In this document: positions 33,622 through 43,976 of the stretch, piece by piece
How positions within the stretch are numbered: the first letter of the stretch is position 1
How the letters are laid out: each line of letters starts with the position of its first letter
Assembly (NCBI RefSeq): GCF_001280085.1
Contig: NZ_LGED01000046.1
Location: 1-64,000, forward strand
DNA length: 64,000 nucleotides
Origin: Saccharothrix sp. NRRL B-16348
Lineage (GTDB): Bacteria > Actinomycetota > Actinomycetes > Mycobacteriales > Pseudonocardiaceae
Reading direction: 5' to 3'
Position numbers and translations under genes: made by a program
The notes under the pieces: generated by a model
What the model saw: the letters and a program-made list of their open reading frames with translations, nothing else
The model's database searches: none
What the model was told of the DNA's origin: nothing

Positions 33622-34136
33622 CGTCCGCTCCCCGCGTACACCACAGCCTCTTCGTCGCCGCCCAGCTCGAACGCGTCGTGCAGGGCACGCACCGCGTCGT
33701 CGAGCTGCGTGTCGCGGCAGATGACCGAGATCCGGATCTCCGAGGTGGAGATGATCTCGATGTTGACGCCCGCCGACGCGAGCGCCTCGCAGAACTGCGC
33801 GGTCACGCCGGGGTGCGAGCGCATGCCCGCGCCGACCAGCGACACCTTGCCCACGTGGTCGTCGTAGAGCACCTGGTCGAAGCCGATCTCGGCGCGCGAC
33901 TTCTCCAGCGCGGCGACCGCGCGCGGCCCGTCGTCCTTCGGCAGCGTGAACGTCACGTCGGTGCGGCCGGACACGGCCTGCGAGACGTTCTGCACGACCA
34001 TGTCGATGTCGAGTTCCGCCTCGGCCACGACGCGGAAGATGCGCGCCGCCATGCCGGGCAGGTCGGGCACCGCGGTCACGGTCACCTTGGCCTCGGACCG
34101 GTCGTGCGCGACGCCGGTGATCATCGCCTGTTCCAC
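33618..34136 (-). other. Candidate internal-start beta subunit of aspartate kinase
   Basis: Within ask and in frame, GTG at 34136 is preceded by GGAGG (34145-34149, 8 nt spacing). The frame [20 protein letters not shown] to the stop is 172 residues and covers both ACT domains. Corynebacterium glutamicum LysC makes an equally long beta subunit from the same gene, giving an alpha2beta2 enzyme. Confidence 0.65.
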
Positions 34137-34883
34137 GGGAAGGTCCTCCACTGACCCGGACACGATGGTCCCGGGCTTGTTGCTGAACGAAGATCGGACG
34201 TGCACCGGGACGCCGTAGCGGCGGGCGTACTCGACGCAGCGCAGCATGAGCACCTTGGCCCCGCTCGCCGCCATCTCGAGCATCTCCTCGTAGGTGATGG
34301 TCTCCAGCCGCTTGGCGTTCGGCACGATGCGCGGGTCGGCGGTGAACACGCCGTCGACATCGGTGTAGATCTCGCAGACGTCGGCCTTCAGCGCCGCCGC
34401 CAACGCCACCGCGGTGGTGTCGGTGCCGCCGCGGCCGAGCGTGGTGATCTCCTTGCTGTCCTGGCTGACACCCTGGAAGCCCGCGACGATCGCGATCGCG
34501 CCCTCGGCCAGCGCGTCCTGGATGCGGCTCGGCGTCACGTCGATGATGCGCGCCTTGCCGTGCACGGACGTGGTGATCACGCCGGCCTGCGAGCCGGTGT
34601 AGGAGCGCGCCTCGGCGCCCAGCGAGCTGATCGCCATCGCCAGCAACGACATGGAGATGCGCTCACCGGACGTGAGCAGCATGTCCATCTCGCGGGCGGG
34701 CGGCACCGGGGACACCTGGCGGGCGAGGTCGAGCAGCTCGTCGGTCGTGTCGCCCATCGCGGAGACGGCGACGACGACCTCGTTGCCCGCTTTGCGGGTC
34801 GCGACGATGCGCTCGGCCACCCGTTTGATCCGCTCGGCGCTCCCGACCGAGGAACCGCCGTACTTCTGGACGACGAGCGCCAC
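33618..34883 (-). CDS. ask: Aspartate kinase
   Basis: The 421-residue enzyme starts [20 protein letters not shown], with the KYGGSSVG nucleotide motif at 7-14, [20 protein letters not shown] for substrate binding, and two C-terminal ACT domains (about 265-335 and 345-410; [20 protein letters not shown] marks the first) for feedback control by Lys and Thr. It phosphorylates aspartate at the entry to the Lys/Thr/Met pathway. A likely internal start for a 172-residue regulatory chain is annotated separately. Confidence 0.97.
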   Translation of the reverse strand: MALVVQKYGGSSVGSAERIKRVAERIVATRKAGNEVVVAVSAMGDTTDELLDLARQVSPVPPAREMDMLLTSGERISMSLLAMAISSLGAEARSYTGSQAGVITTSVHGKARIIDVTPSRIQDALAEGAIAIVAGFQGVSQDSKEITTLGRGGTDTTAVALAAALKADVCEIYTDVDGVFTADPRIVPNAKRLETITYEEMLEMAASGAKVLMLRCVEYARRYGVPVHVRSSFSNKPGTIVSGSVEDLPVEQAMITGVAHDRSEAKVTVTAVPDLPGMAARIFRVVAEAELDIDMVVQNVSQAVSGRTDVTFTLPKDDGPRAVAALEKSRAEIGFDQVLYDDHVGKVSLVGAGMRSHPGVTAQFCEALASAGVNIEIISTSEIRISVICRDTQLDDAVRALHDAFELGGDEEAVVYAGSGR

Positions 34884-34971
34884 AGACCCACTCCTCCCAG
34901 GTGCTTCAAGCCCAGCTCACCGGGGAGACTACCTGGCCCAAGGAGTGGACAGCGGTCGCCGTGACGCCCAC

Positions 34972-34977
34972 TACTCT
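34972..34977 (+). promoter_or_regulatory. -10 box TACTCT, leaderless start at 34985
   Basis: TACTCT ends 7 nt before the GTG at 34985. Confidence 0.4.
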
Positions 34978-34984
34978 CGACCCC

Positions 34985-36184
34985 GTGTCGACCCTGGAGG
35001 GCGTTCGCGTGCACCCCGATGACGCGCCCGGAGCGCGTGGGCGGTTGGCGCGCGCGGCCAGACACCGGGTCACCGCGGCGCTCGCGCCCGCCCTGCTCTA
35101 CCTCGCCGTGCGCGAGCTCGGCCTGCTCGCTTTGCAGCTGATGGCGGCCCGGTGGGACAAGGACGTCACGCGGGCGCTCACGTCGTGGGACGGGCAGTGG
35201 TTCCTGGGCATCGCCGAGGGCGGTTACGCGGACGTGCCGGCGTGGCTCGTCGACGCGTTCGGGCGGCGGACGCCCGAGACGCCGCTGGCGTTCTTCCCCG
35301 GCTACCCGACGCTGGTGCGGTGGGTGGACGGGCTGCCCGGTGTGCCGACGGTCGGCGCCGCGTTCGCGGTGAGCCTGGTCAGCGGCGTGGTGTGCGCCTA
35401 CGGGCTGGCACGGCTGGGCTCGCGGGTGTTCGGCGGGTCGCGGCGCGCCGGGCTGGTGCTGGTGGTGCTGTTCGCGGCGTCGCCAATGGCCGTGGCGCTG
35501 TCGATGACGTACTCCGAGGCGACGTTCTGCGCGCTCGCCGTCTGGTCGCTGGTCGGCGTGGTCGAACGGCGCTGGCTGCTGGCCGGTGTGTGCTGCGCGG
35601 CGGCGGGGCTCGTGCGGCCCACGGCGGCGGCGCTGGTGCTGGCGGTGTGCGCGGCGGCCCTGGTCGCGGCGTGGCGGCGGCGGGACGACTGGCGGCCGTG
35701 GGTGGGCGCGCTGATCGCGCCGCTCGGGCTGCTCGGCTACCTCGGGTACGTGGCGCTGCGCACCGGGCGGTGGGACGGCTGGTTCGCCGTGCAGCAGATC
35801 GGGTGGGACTCGCGGTTCGACGGCGGCGCGGCCACCTGGAAGTTCGCGCTGCTCATCCTGGGCGAGCCGCGGTCGGTGCTGGAGCTGGCCACGGTGTGGC
35901 TGCTGGTGGTGGCGCTGGCCCTGGTGGTGCTGAGCCTGCGGCGCGGCCTGGAGTGGCCGCTGGTCGTCTACGGCGCGGGCGTGCTCGCCATGGACCTCGG
36001 GTCGAACGGGCTGATGAACTCGAAGGCGCGGCTGCTGCTGCCCGCGTTCACGCTGCTGGTGCCGATCGCGCTGGCGCTGGCCCGGCGGCGGACCAGCACG
36101 GTGGTGGCGGTGCTGGCAGGCGTGTCGGTGTTCAGCGCGTGGTTCGGCGCGTACGCCATCACGGCTTGGCCGTACGCGATCTGA
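34985..36184 (+). CDS. Polytopic membrane protein, PIG-V/mannosyltransferase-like
   Basis: The 399-residue protein has about 10 membrane segments and begins with a short cytoplasmic arm. The first extracytoplasmic loop contains SWDGQWFLGIAEGGYADVP and ETPLAFFPGYPTLVRW. The WDxxWF/Y and FFPxYP motifs recall the GT-C glycosyltransferases such as PIG-V (GPI mannosyltransferase II) and related actinobacterial enzymes that use polyprenyl-phosphate mannose. Acceptor unknown. The GTG at 34985 (leaderless box) and GTG at 35009 (after GGAGGG) are both usable starts. Confidence 0.8.
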   Translation: MSTLEGVRVHPDDAPGARGRLARAARHRVTAALAPALLYLAVRELGLLALQLMAARWDKDVTRALTSWDGQWFLGIAEGGYADVPAWLVDAFGRRTPETPLAFFPGYPTLVRWVDGLPGVPTVGAAFAVSLVSGVVCAYGLARLGSRVFGGSRRAGLVLVVLFAASPMAVALSMTYSEATFCALAVWSLVGVVERRWLLAGVCCAAAGLVRPTAAALVLAVCAAALVAAWRRRDDWRPWVGALIAPLGLLGYLGYVALRTGRWDGWFAVQQIGWDSRFDGGAATWKFALLILGEPRSVLELATVWLLVVALALVVLSLRRGLEWPLVVYGAGVLAMDLGSNGLMNSKARLLLPAFTLLVPIALALARRRTSTVVAVLAGVSVFSAWFGAYAITAWPYAI

Positions 36185-36188
36185 TCGA

Positions 36189-36194
36189 CAGGAT
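36189..36194 (+). promoter_or_regulatory. -10-like box CAGGAT, leaderless start at 36201
   Basis: CAGGAT ends 6 nt before the GTG at 36201 and only 10 bp after the stop of the membrane protein. It differs from TAGGAT by one base. Confidence 0.35.
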
Positions 36195-36200
36195 GGGTCG

Positions 36201-36785
36201 GTGGACGGCAACGACCTGATCATGCGGCGCTGGAGCCCGCGGGCGTTCGACGGCACGGCCGAGGTGTCGCCGGACACCGTGCGCGCGCTGCTGGAAGCGG
36301 CCCGCTGGGCGGCCTCGCACGGCAACACCCAGCCCGCCCGGTTCCTGGTCGGCTACCGCGGTGACGACACGTTCGGGCGAATCTTCGCGGCGCTGCGGCC
36401 GGGCAACCAGTCGTGGGCGGGCCGGGCGTCGGTGCTGCTGGTGGGCGCGGTGGCCGAGTCCGACGAGCGCGGGCCGATGCCGAACACCGAGTTCGGGCTG
36501 GGGCTCGCGGTGCAGAACCTGGTGCTGCGGGCCGTCGAGCTGGGGCTGGTCACGCACCAGATGGGCGGGTTCTCGCCGGACGAGGTGCGCGAGGCGTTCG
36601 GGCTGCCGGACCACGTGCGGCCGGTCGTCGTGATCGCCGTGGGACTCCTCGGTGACGCCGCCGAGCTGCCGGAGGAGCTGCGGGCGCGTGAGCGGCGGCC
36701 ACGCGTGCGCAAGCCGCTGAGCGAGACCGTCTTCGCAGGTCGGTGGGGTCAACCGGCCTTCCCGGACGAGCCGGAGCACGAGTGA
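36201..36785 (+). CDS. Nitroreductase-family flavoprotein
   Basis: The 194-residue protein has the FMN-binding start MRRWSPRAFDGTAEVSPDTV with RRSxRxF-like spacing, ALLEAARWAASHGNTQPARF (the helix with the Asn-x-Gln-Pro FMN contact), and GLGLAVQNLVLRAVELGLVT leading to the phosphate site. Family enzymes reduce nitro, quinone or flavin substrates with NAD(P)H. It follows the membrane protein gene by 16 bp on the same strand. Confidence 0.92.
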   Translation: MDGNDLIMRRWSPRAFDGTAEVSPDTVRALLEAARWAASHGNTQPARFLVGYRGDDTFGRIFAALRPGNQSWAGRASVLLVGAVAESDERGPMPNTEFGLGLAVQNLVLRAVELGLVTHQMGGFSPDEVREAFGLPDHVRPVVVIAVGLLGDAAELPEELRARERRPRVRKPLSETVFAGRWGQPAFPDEPEHE

Positions 36786-37257
36786 GCGCACGACCGGCCG
36801 GGACATCGCCGCCAAGGCGCCGCGCCCACCGCCCGTGCGCCGATCGAGTTCACCCGTCCGAGCCGTCGTAGTGCGGTGGCTCCGACCGGTCCGACGGCTG
36901 GGTTGCGGATCGTGTCGGTCGAAGCCGTGATCGCCCTCGTGACGTTGGCCGTCGGTGTGCCCCAAGAAGTCGTCGTCACCGACCTCGCGATGAGCGTGCC
37001 GCCGCCGGGCTGTGGTGCGTCCGCCGGCGTCGACGTGCACCTGGACGCGCCCGAGCGGGCGTGCCGGGCGAGGAGGAGAGCAGGGAAGCGGACCTAGAGC
37101 ACGACGACTGCGACGGCAACGTCTACCCCGGCTCCAACGGCTCGGCCTGGTTGTTCGCGGACGGGCCGAGCCGACCCGCGAGCAGTGCCGTGGTGCGGCG
37201 GCAGCCGACGATCGGCCTCGCCGTGACGCGCTGGTCGTCGTGAGCAAAGGGCGAACG
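36786..37257. other. Spacer with possible decayed coding fragments
   Basis: No complete gene is convincing. Plus-strand fragments in different frames look protein-like (IVSVEAVIALVTLAVGVPQE after 36909; NVYPGSNGSAWLFADGPSR near 37120-37180), which could be a frameshifted remnant. No ribosome site or promoter supports them, and I cannot name a family. Confidence 0.25.
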
Positions 37258-37297
37258 CCCGGTCCCCGCCGCAGGGGGGAGGACGGCGGAGACCGGG
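37258..37297 (-). terminator. Hairpin terminator after the YggT-like gene
   Basis: CCCGGTCcCCGCCG pairs with CGGCGGaGACCGGG (13 bp with one mismatch) around a 12-nt loop; it lies 12 bp beyond the stop of the minus-strand gene. Confidence 0.6.
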
Positions 37298-37308
37298 ACG
37301 GCAGGGGG

Positions 37309-37608
37309 CTAGCGCGCGACGACGCGGGCCAGCAGGCTCGCCACGACGAGCCAGAACACCGCCGCGAGGCCGTAGTTCAGGATCACGTCGAGGTTGACGT
37401 TGCCCGTCTGGAACAGTCCGGGGAAGAACAACGCCAGCGGCTCGGCGAGCTGCTGGATGAAGCGGAAGAACGCGTTGGCCGTGTTCACCCCGATGAGGAG
37501 CATCAGGATGTACAGCACTTCGATGCCCGCGAAAACGGCACCGACGCCGCGGATCACCCGGGCAGCGGTGTAGCTGCCGCTGCGCGTTGAGGTTCGCCAT
37601 CTGGACAT
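37309..37608 (-). CDS. Small YggT-like integral membrane protein
   Basis: The 99-residue protein has a basic N-terminus and two membrane segments: GAVFAGIEVLYILMLLIGV and LNYGLAAVFWLVVASLLARV, with an amphipathic FRFIQQLAEPLALFFPGLF between them. This layout and the NAFFRFIQQLAEP motif resemble YggT family halves. The function of YggT is unclear; links to osmotic growth and cell division have been suggested. The gene faces away from leuA. Confidence 0.7.
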   Translation of the reverse strand: MSRWRTSTRSGSYTAARVIRGVGAVFAGIEVLYILMLLIGVNTANAFFRFIQQLAEPLALFFPGLFQTGNVNLDVILNYGLAAVFWLVVASLLARVVAR

Positions 37609-37702
37609 GTCAAGAAGGTGCCCGCCCCACGATCGAGTGAAACTCGGACGGGTGAAGTTCCACCATCTGGGCGCTCGGTTCCACCTCGGCGCGGAATCCG
37701 GT

Positions 37703-37708
37703 TAACCT
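37703..37708 (+). promoter_or_regulatory. leuA operon -10 box TAACCT
   Basis: TAACCT ends 7 nt before the ATG of the leader peptide at 37716, so the leader peptide is read from the first base of the message. Confidence 0.5.
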
Positions 37709-37715
37709 GTCCGTC

Positions 37716-37744
37716 ATGGCACGCGCCCTCCTGCTTCGCCGCCG

Positions 37745-37757
<13 letters not shown>
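37716..37757 (+). CDS. leuL: leuA leader peptide (attenuator), 13 residues
   Basis: The frame encodes MARALLLRRRDGV, with three consecutive Leu codons CTC-CTG-CTT. Its ATG is 7 nt after a -10 box. Downstream sequence can form alternative hairpins: GACGGGG (37745-37751) with CCCCGTC, a 14-bp palindrome GGTCTGATCAGACC (37750-37763), and GACCGGC (37761-37767) with GCCGGTC (37794-37800). This is the layout of ribosome-mediated Leu attenuation. Leader peptides with Leu runs precede leuA in other actinomycetes. Confidence 0.75.
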
Positions 37758-39626
<1,869 letters not shown>

Positions 39627-39635
39627 GCTTCGGGG

Positions 39636-39668
39636 GTCGCCTCGCCGTCGACGTGACGGCGAGGCGAC
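39636..39668 (+). terminator. leuA terminator
   Basis: GTCGCCTCGCCGTC pairs perfectly with GACGGCGAGGCGAC around GACGT (14 bp), 9 bp after the leuA stop, followed by TTCCCCTC. Confidence 0.8.
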
Positions 39669-39708
39669 TTCCCCTCAACCGCGAGGTCGCGTCGATCGTT
39701 CGTGACTC

Positions 39709-39745
39709 ATTTTCCGGCGATCACGCTTTTCGATCGTCGGAAAAT
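39709..39745 (-). terminator. Hairpin downstream of the epoxide hydrolase gene
   Basis: ATTTTCCGGCGATC pairs with GATCGTCGGAAAAT (13 Watson-Crick plus one G-T) around a 9-nt loop, 59 bp beyond the stop of the minus-strand gene. The A/T ends are unusual for this genome. Confidence 0.55.
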
Positions 39746-39804
39746 CAGGCGCGAGCGGTCGACTTCCGGGCGACCTCGCCCGCCGTCTGCGGAGCAGCGG
39801 CAAT

Positions 39805-40950
39805 TCAACACAGTCCCGAGAAGAAATCGCGCACGTCCGTGACCAGCAGTTCCGGTTGTTCCATCGCCAGGAAGTGGCCACCGCGGTCCAGCTCGGTCCA
39901 GCGCACGACGTTGTGGTCGCGTTCGGCCCACGGGCGGATGGTCTTGTCGTGGTCCGAGACCAGCACGCCGGTCGGCACGGTGGTCCGCTCGGCGTCGGCC
40001 CACCCCTTGGCGCTGATCTCCTCGTAGTAGATCTGCGCCGCCGACGCGGCCGTGCCGGTCAGCCAGTACAGCGACACGTCGGTGAGGACGCGGTCCCGGT
40101 CGACGCTGTCCTCGGGCAGGCCGTCCTCCGGGTCGGTGAGCTCCTTGAACTTCTCCACGATCCACGCGAGCTGGCCCACCGGCGAGTCGTGCAGCCCGTA
40201 GGCCACCGTCTGCGGCCGTTTCGAGTTGCACTGCAGGTAGCCGTCGTTGAAGTGCTCCATCGCCGCCCACCGCTGCCGCTCGACGTCGCTGAGACCGTCG
40301 AACTCGCCCTCCGCGCCGACCGGGAACGTGAGCAGGGCGTTGACGTGCAGCCCGACCACCCGGTCGGGTGCCTGCCTGGCCACCTCCGGGCCGACCCACG
40401 CGCCGGTGTCGTAGCCCTGCACGCCGTACCGCCCGTACCCGAGCGCGTCCATCAGCTCCACCAGCACGCCGGCCATCCGCGCCGCGCCCATGCCCGGCCC
40501 GGCGAGCGGGGTGGAGAAGCCGAAGCCCGGCAGGGACGGGACGACCAGGTGGAACGCCGTCGCCGGGTCGCCGCCGTGCGCGCGGGGGTCGGACAGCGGG
40601 CCGATGACGTCGAGGAAGTCCGTGACCCCGCCCGGCCAGCCGTGCAGCAGCACGAGCGGCAGGGCGTCCGGCTCGGGCGAGCGGACGTGCAGGAAGTGCA
40701 CGGTCTGCCCGGCCACGGTGGCCAGGAACTGCGGGTGCTCGTTGATCGCCGCCTCGTGCGCGCGCCAGTCGTAGGCCGTGCGCCAGTGCTCGGCGAGGTC
40801 CTTGAGGTAGCCCACCGGCACGCCCCGGCTCCAGCCGACGCCGGGCAGCTCGTCGGGCCAGCGGGTGGCGGCCAACCGCGCCTCCAGGTCGTCGAGCTGC
40901 TCCTGCGGGATGTCGATGCGGAACGGGCGGATGTCGTGCTGTGCGGTCAT
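39805..40950 (-). CDS. Epoxide hydrolase, N-terminal EHN domain type
   Basis: The 381-residue enzyme begins with the EHN lid domain ([20 protein letters not shown], then [20 protein letters not shown]), followed by an alpha/beta-hydrolase core: [20 protein letters not shown] (HGWPG oxyanion), nucleophile Asp in [19 protein letters not shown], acid Asp in [17 protein letters not shown] and His in [15 protein letters not shown]. The GYDTGA elbow replaces the common GGDWG. Such enzymes open epoxides to diols. It diverges from the WYL regulator with a palindrome between them. Confidence 0.9.
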   Translation of the reverse strand: MTAQHDIRPFRIDIPQEQLDDLEARLAATRWPDELPGVGWSRGVPVGYLKDLAEHWRTAYDWRAHEAAINEHPQFLATVAGQTVHFLHVRSPEPDALPLVLLHGWPGGVTDFLDVIGPLSDPRAHGGDPATAFHLVVPSLPGFGFSTPLAGPGMGAARMAGVLVELMDALGYGRYGVQGYDTGAWVGPEVARQAPDRVVGLHVNALLTFPVGAEGEFDGLSDVERQRWAAMEHFNDGYLQCNSKRPQTVAYGLHDSPVGQLAWIVEKFKELTDPEDGLPEDSVDRDRVLTDVSLYWLTGTAASAAQIYYEEISAKGWADAERTTVPTGVLVSDHDKTIRPWAERDHNVVRWTELDRGGHFLAMEQPELLVTDVRDFFSGLC

Positions 40951-40974
40951 GGGCGCGACGCTAGGCAGCGGTTG

Positions 40975-40989
40975 GGACAGTTCCTGTCC
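40975..40989. promoter_or_regulatory. Palindromic operator GGACAG-TTC-CTGTCC
   Basis: Perfect 6-bp arms around TTC lie in the 51-bp gap between the epoxide hydrolase and WYL regulator starts, abutting the TAAGGT -10 box of the regulator (40990-40995). It is well placed to repress both genes and is likely bound by the WYL regulator itself. Confidence 0.65.
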
Positions 40990-40995
40990 TAAGGT
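40990..40995 (+). promoter_or_regulatory. -10 box TAAGGT, leaderless start at 41002
   Basis: TAAGGT ends 6 nt before the GTG of the WYL regulator and directly follows the palindrome at 40975-40989. Confidence 0.5.
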
Positions 40996-41001
40996 GGAGC
41001 G

Positions 41002-41961
41002 GTGGACACCACCGCTCGGCTCCTCCGACTGCTGTCGCTGCTGCAGACCCGGCGGGACTGGTCGGGCGCCGAGCTGGCCGAGCGGTTGGAGGTCACCACG
41101 CGCACGGTCCGCCGTGACGTCGAACGGCTGCGTGACCTGGGCTACCCGGTGCGCGCCAGCCGCGGCACGGCCGGCTACCGGCTCGACGCGGGCGCCGCGC
41201 TGCCGCCGCTGCTGCTGGAGGACGACGAGGCGGTGGCCGTGGCGGTGGGCCTGCGGACGGCGGCGGGCGGTTCGGTCGCCGGGATCGAGGAGACGTCGTT
41301 GCGCGCGTTGGCCAAGCTGGAACAGGTGCTGCCCGCGCGGCTGCGGCACCGGGTCGGCACGCTGCACTCGGCGACCGTGCGCGTCGGGACGGGCGGGCCG
41401 CGCGTGGACCCGGACGTGCTCATGGCCATCGCGGACGCCTGCCGCCGGCACGAGTCGCTGCGGTTCGACTACGACAGCCCGCGCGGTGGTGCGACGACCC
41501 GGTCCGCGCAGCCGCACAGCCTGGTCAGCTTCGTCCGGCACTGGTACCTGGTCGCCTGGGACACCGACCGCGACGACTGGCGCAGCTTCCGCGTGGACCG
41601 GCTGGCGCTGCGGACGCCGAACGGCCCCCGCTTCACGCCCCGCGAACCACCCGGCGGCGACGTGGCCACCTACCTGGAGCACCGCCTGTCGTCCCGCGCG
41701 TGGCCGGTGCGGGCGACCGTGGCGCTGCACGAGCCCGCGGACACCGTCACCGAACGCGTCTGGCCGGGCATGGGCGTCGTCGAACCCGTGGACGACCGCA
41801 CGTGCCTGCTGCACGTCGGCGCCGACACCGCCCGCGACCTGGCCTGGATGGTCACGTCGGTGGACGTGGACTTCACCCTGGTCGACGGCCCGCCCGAGCT
41901 GGTCGACGCCCTGCGCGCCCACGCCGACCGCTGTGCGCGCGCGATCGGCGAGTCGCCGTGA
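41002..41961 (+). CDS. DeoR-type HTH regulator with WYL domain
   Basis: The 319-residue regulator has an N-terminal winged HTH ([40 protein letters not shown]) and a WYL sensor domain (about 145-210) with [20 protein letters not shown], where WYL appears as WYL in RHWYLVAW. The C-terminal WCX extension reaches residue 310. WYL proteins sense small or nucleic ligands. It probably represses itself and the divergent epoxide hydrolase, a common actinomycete pairing. Confidence 0.92.
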   Translation: MDTTARLLRLLSLLQTRRDWSGAELAERLEVTTRTVRRDVERLRDLGYPVRASRGTAGYRLDAGAALPPLLLEDDEAVAVAVGLRTAAGGSVAGIEETSLRALAKLEQVLPARLRHRVGTLHSATVRVGTGGPRVDPDVLMAIADACRRHESLRFDYDSPRGGATTRSAQPHSLVSFVRHWYLVAWDTDRDDWRSFRVDRLALRTPNGPRFTPREPPGGDVATYLEHRLSSRAWPVRATVALHEPADTVTERVWPGMGVVEPVDDRTCLLHVGADTARDLAWMVTSVDVDFTLVDGPPELVDALRAHADRCARAIGESP

Positions 41962-42072
41962 GGGCGGTGCCGGTCACGGAGCGCCCACGCCCACGCACGC
42001 CGCAAAGGTGACGGGTTGCTGAAGACATCGACAGGTCGGAGATGATCGGGAACCCCTCGACGTTCCCCGGTC

Positions 42073-42633
42073 ATGACCGCGTTCGTGGTGCTGTTCGTCG
42101 TCGCCCTCGTGCCGCTGGCGCCGACCGAGGCCGTGTTGATCGGGTACGGCGTGCTGGCCGCGTCCGGCGAGCTGTCGCTGACCGCCGTGATCGCCGTGGC
42201 GGCCGTCGGCTGCGCCCTGTCCGACCTCGTCAACTTCGGCATCGGGCGAGGGGTCGGGTTGCGCGCGCTCGCACGGGTCGGTCAACGGCCCGGGCCGCGG
42301 GCCGTGATCGCGTGGACGGCGTCGAAGTTGGCCACCGGCGGTGAGTCGATCCTGGTCGCGGTGCGGTTCGTGCCCGGCGGCGGGTTGGTCGGCGCGGTCC
42401 TGGCCGGGTCGCTGCGGTGGCCGCTGCGGCGGTTCGCGCCGATCGCGCTGGTCGGCGCCGCGCTGTGGAGCGCCTACACGGCCACGCTCGGCTACTTCGG
42501 CGGCCGGCTCTTCACCGACCCGATCGTGGCCACGCTGGTCTCGTTCGCGGTGGCCACGTTGATCGGCGTGCCGATCGGGATGGCCGTCAAAGCCGCTCAG
42601 CGCAGGGCGGTTGACGCCGCCGTGCCCGCCTGA
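42073..42633 (+). CDS. DedA-like membrane protein
   Basis: The 186-residue protein has four to five membrane helices and DedA/SNARE-associated motifs: GYGVLAASGELSLTAVIAVA, the charged ALSDLVNFGIGRGVG (in place of G-D-x-x-x-Y-x-x-G-R), and VRFVPGGGLVGAVLAGSLRW matching the R-F-x-P-x-x-R region. DedA proteins flip membrane lipids such as undecaprenyl phosphate; the missing Arg after the P (here G) makes this a divergent member. Its last 37 bp overlap the end of the convergent TetR gene. Confidence 0.8.
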   Translation: MTAFVVLFVVALVPLAPTEAVLIGYGVLAASGELSLTAVIAVAAVGCALSDLVNFGIGRGVGLRALARVGQRPGPRAVIAWTASKLATGGESILVAVRFVPGGGLVGAVLAGSLRWPLRRFAPIALVGAALWSAYTATLGYFGGRLFTDPIVATLVSFAVATLIGVPIGMAVKAAQRRAVDAAVPA

Positions 42634-43217
42634 GCCAAGCGGTTGCGCACCGCGACGCGCGCCCGTTCGTACGCGTGCGGGTCGTCGTGCAGCACGGACT
42701 GGGCGTTGGCCATCTCGAGGAACGCGACCAGCTCGAACGCCAGCTGGTCCGGGTCGGCGACCTCCGGGATCGCGGCGACGGTCTCGCGGACGTAGGAGTT
42801 CCACTCGCGCCCGAACCCGGCGATCGAGTCGCGCACCCGTCCCGGCCGGGCGTCGAACTCGGCCTGCACGGCGTAGAAGAAGCACCCGCCGGGGAACGTG
42901 CGGTTCTCCGAGTACGCCAGCCACCCGTCCAGCAGCAGCTCCAGCCTGGCCCGCCCCGGCGGCTCGACCAGCGCCGGTTCGACGACCTGCCGCACGAAGA
43001 TCGCCGCCGCCGCGCGCACGGTCGAGAGCTGCAGCTCCTCCTTCGACCCGAAGTGCGCGAACACCCCGCTCTTGCTGACCTCCAGCTCGGTGGCCAGCCG
43101 CCCGATCGACAGGCCCTCCAGCCCTTCGACCGACGCGATCTCCGCCGCGCGCCGCAGGATCTGCCGCCGCGTCTGCTCGCCGCGCTCCACCCGTCCGTCG
43201 ACCTTCACAACCTCCAC
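42597..43217 (-). CDS. TetR-family transcriptional regulator
   Basis: The 206-residue regulator has the TetR HTH: RRQILRRAAEIASVEGLEGL then SIGRLATELEVSKSGVFAHF, GSKEELQLSTV. The C-terminal ligand domain with PGGCFFYAVQAEFDARPGRV resembles the TetR_C_39/YxaF-type. GTG at 43217 is preferred (AAGGG 8 nt upstream); GTG at 43208 is an alternative. It diverges from the DinB-like gene, and a 20-bp inverted repeat lies between them. The overlap of 37 bp with the convergent DedA gene is unusual. Confidence 0.88.
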   Translation of the reverse strand: MEVVKVDGRVERGEQTRRQILRRAAEIASVEGLEGLSIGRLATELEVSKSGVFAHFGSKEELQLSTVRAAAAIFVRQVVEPALVEPPGRARLELLLDGWLAYSENRTFPGGCFFYAVQAEFDARPGRVRDSIAGFGREWNSYVRETVAAIPEVADPDQLAFELVAFLEMANAQSVLHDDPHAYERARVAVRNRLAQAGTAASTALR

Positions 43218-43246
43218 GCTAGCGCCCTTGACCACCGCCAAACTAA

Positions 43247-43266
43247 TTGTACGATCGTTCGTACAA
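43247..43266. promoter_or_regulatory. TetR-type operator TTGTACGA-TCGT-TCGTACAA
   Basis: Perfect 8-bp arms separated by TCGT, in the 70-bp gap between the TetR and DinB-like starts. Size and position are classic for a TetR dimer site controlling both genes. Confidence 0.75.
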
Positions 43267-43287
43267 CTTGACGAGGGGTGGCTGCAC

Positions 43288-43851
43288 ATGGATCTCCTGG
43301 ACCTGAACCGGTCGGCGCTCGACCTCAACCTGAAGCTCATGGCCGATCTCGACGAGGCGCACCTGGACCTGGCCACGCCGTGCGCCGGCTGGACCGTCTA
43401 CGAACTGCTGCGCCACCAGGTCGAGTCGACGCTGTCGTTCACCGCGGCCGTCCGCGGCACGACCGTCGACACGGCGGCGAGCGACGACATGCCCACCGCC
43501 TACCGGATCGCGACCGACGCGGTCACCGAGGCGTTCCGGGCGGACGGCGTGCTGGAGCGCGAGGCGGAGTTCCCCGGCTACGGCCTGCGCCGGGGCCGCG
43601 ACCTGGTGGCCGGGCACTTCGTGGACAACCTGGTGCACGCCTGGGACCTGTGCCGGGCGATCGGCCTCGACAGCACCCTCGACGCCGAGCTCGCCACCGC
43701 CGCCTACCGGATGGCGCGGCACTTCCCGACCACGCCGGACGTCCGGGGTCCGGGCGGGGCGTTCGCGCTGCCGGTCGACGTGCCGGAGGACGCGCCGATC
43801 ACCGACCGCCTCGTGGGCCTGCTCGGCCGTTCGCCGAACTGGCCCGCGTGA
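43288..43851 (+). CDS. TIGR03086-type DinB/mycothiol-maleylpyruvate-isomerase-like protein
   Basis: The 187-residue four-helix-bundle protein shows LATPCAGWTVYELLRHQVES (the TPCAGW...L..H metal-ligand helix), LVAGHFVDNLVHAWDLCRAI with the HxxxxxxHxWD histidines, and DARHFP-like RMARHFPTT. Members bind a divalent metal and are thought to use mycothiol. Placement behind a TetR operator suggests induction by a small xenobiotic. Substrate unknown. Confidence 0.88.
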   Translation: MDLLDLNRSALDLNLKLMADLDEAHLDLATPCAGWTVYELLRHQVESTLSFTAAVRGTTVDTAASDDMPTAYRIATDAVTEAFRADGVLEREAEFPGYGLRRGRDLVAGHFVDNLVHAWDLCRAIGLDSTLDAELATAAYRMARHFPTTPDVRGPGGAFALPVDVPEDAPITDRLVGLLGRSPNWPA

Positions 43852-43860
43852 CGTGACCAC

Positions 43861-43902
43861 CGGGTCGGGGGCGCCACCACAGGGGGAGGCGCCCCCGACC
43901 CG
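43861..43902 (+). terminator. Hairpin terminator after the DinB-like gene
   Basis: CGGGTCGGGGGCGCC pairs perfectly with its complement (15 bp) around a 12-nt loop, 9 bp after the stop. Confidence 0.8.
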
Positions 43903-43963
43903 CTACCCCGGTAGCACGGCCGGGATGGCTCCGCGGGGTGACGACCCGCGACCGCGTCACGCC

Positions 43964-43969
43964 TAGCGT
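43964..43969 (+). promoter_or_regulatory. -10 box TAGCGT, leaderless start at 43977
   Basis: TAGCGT ends 7 nt before the GTG at 43977. Confidence 0.45.
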
Positions 43970-43976
43970 TCGTGCC

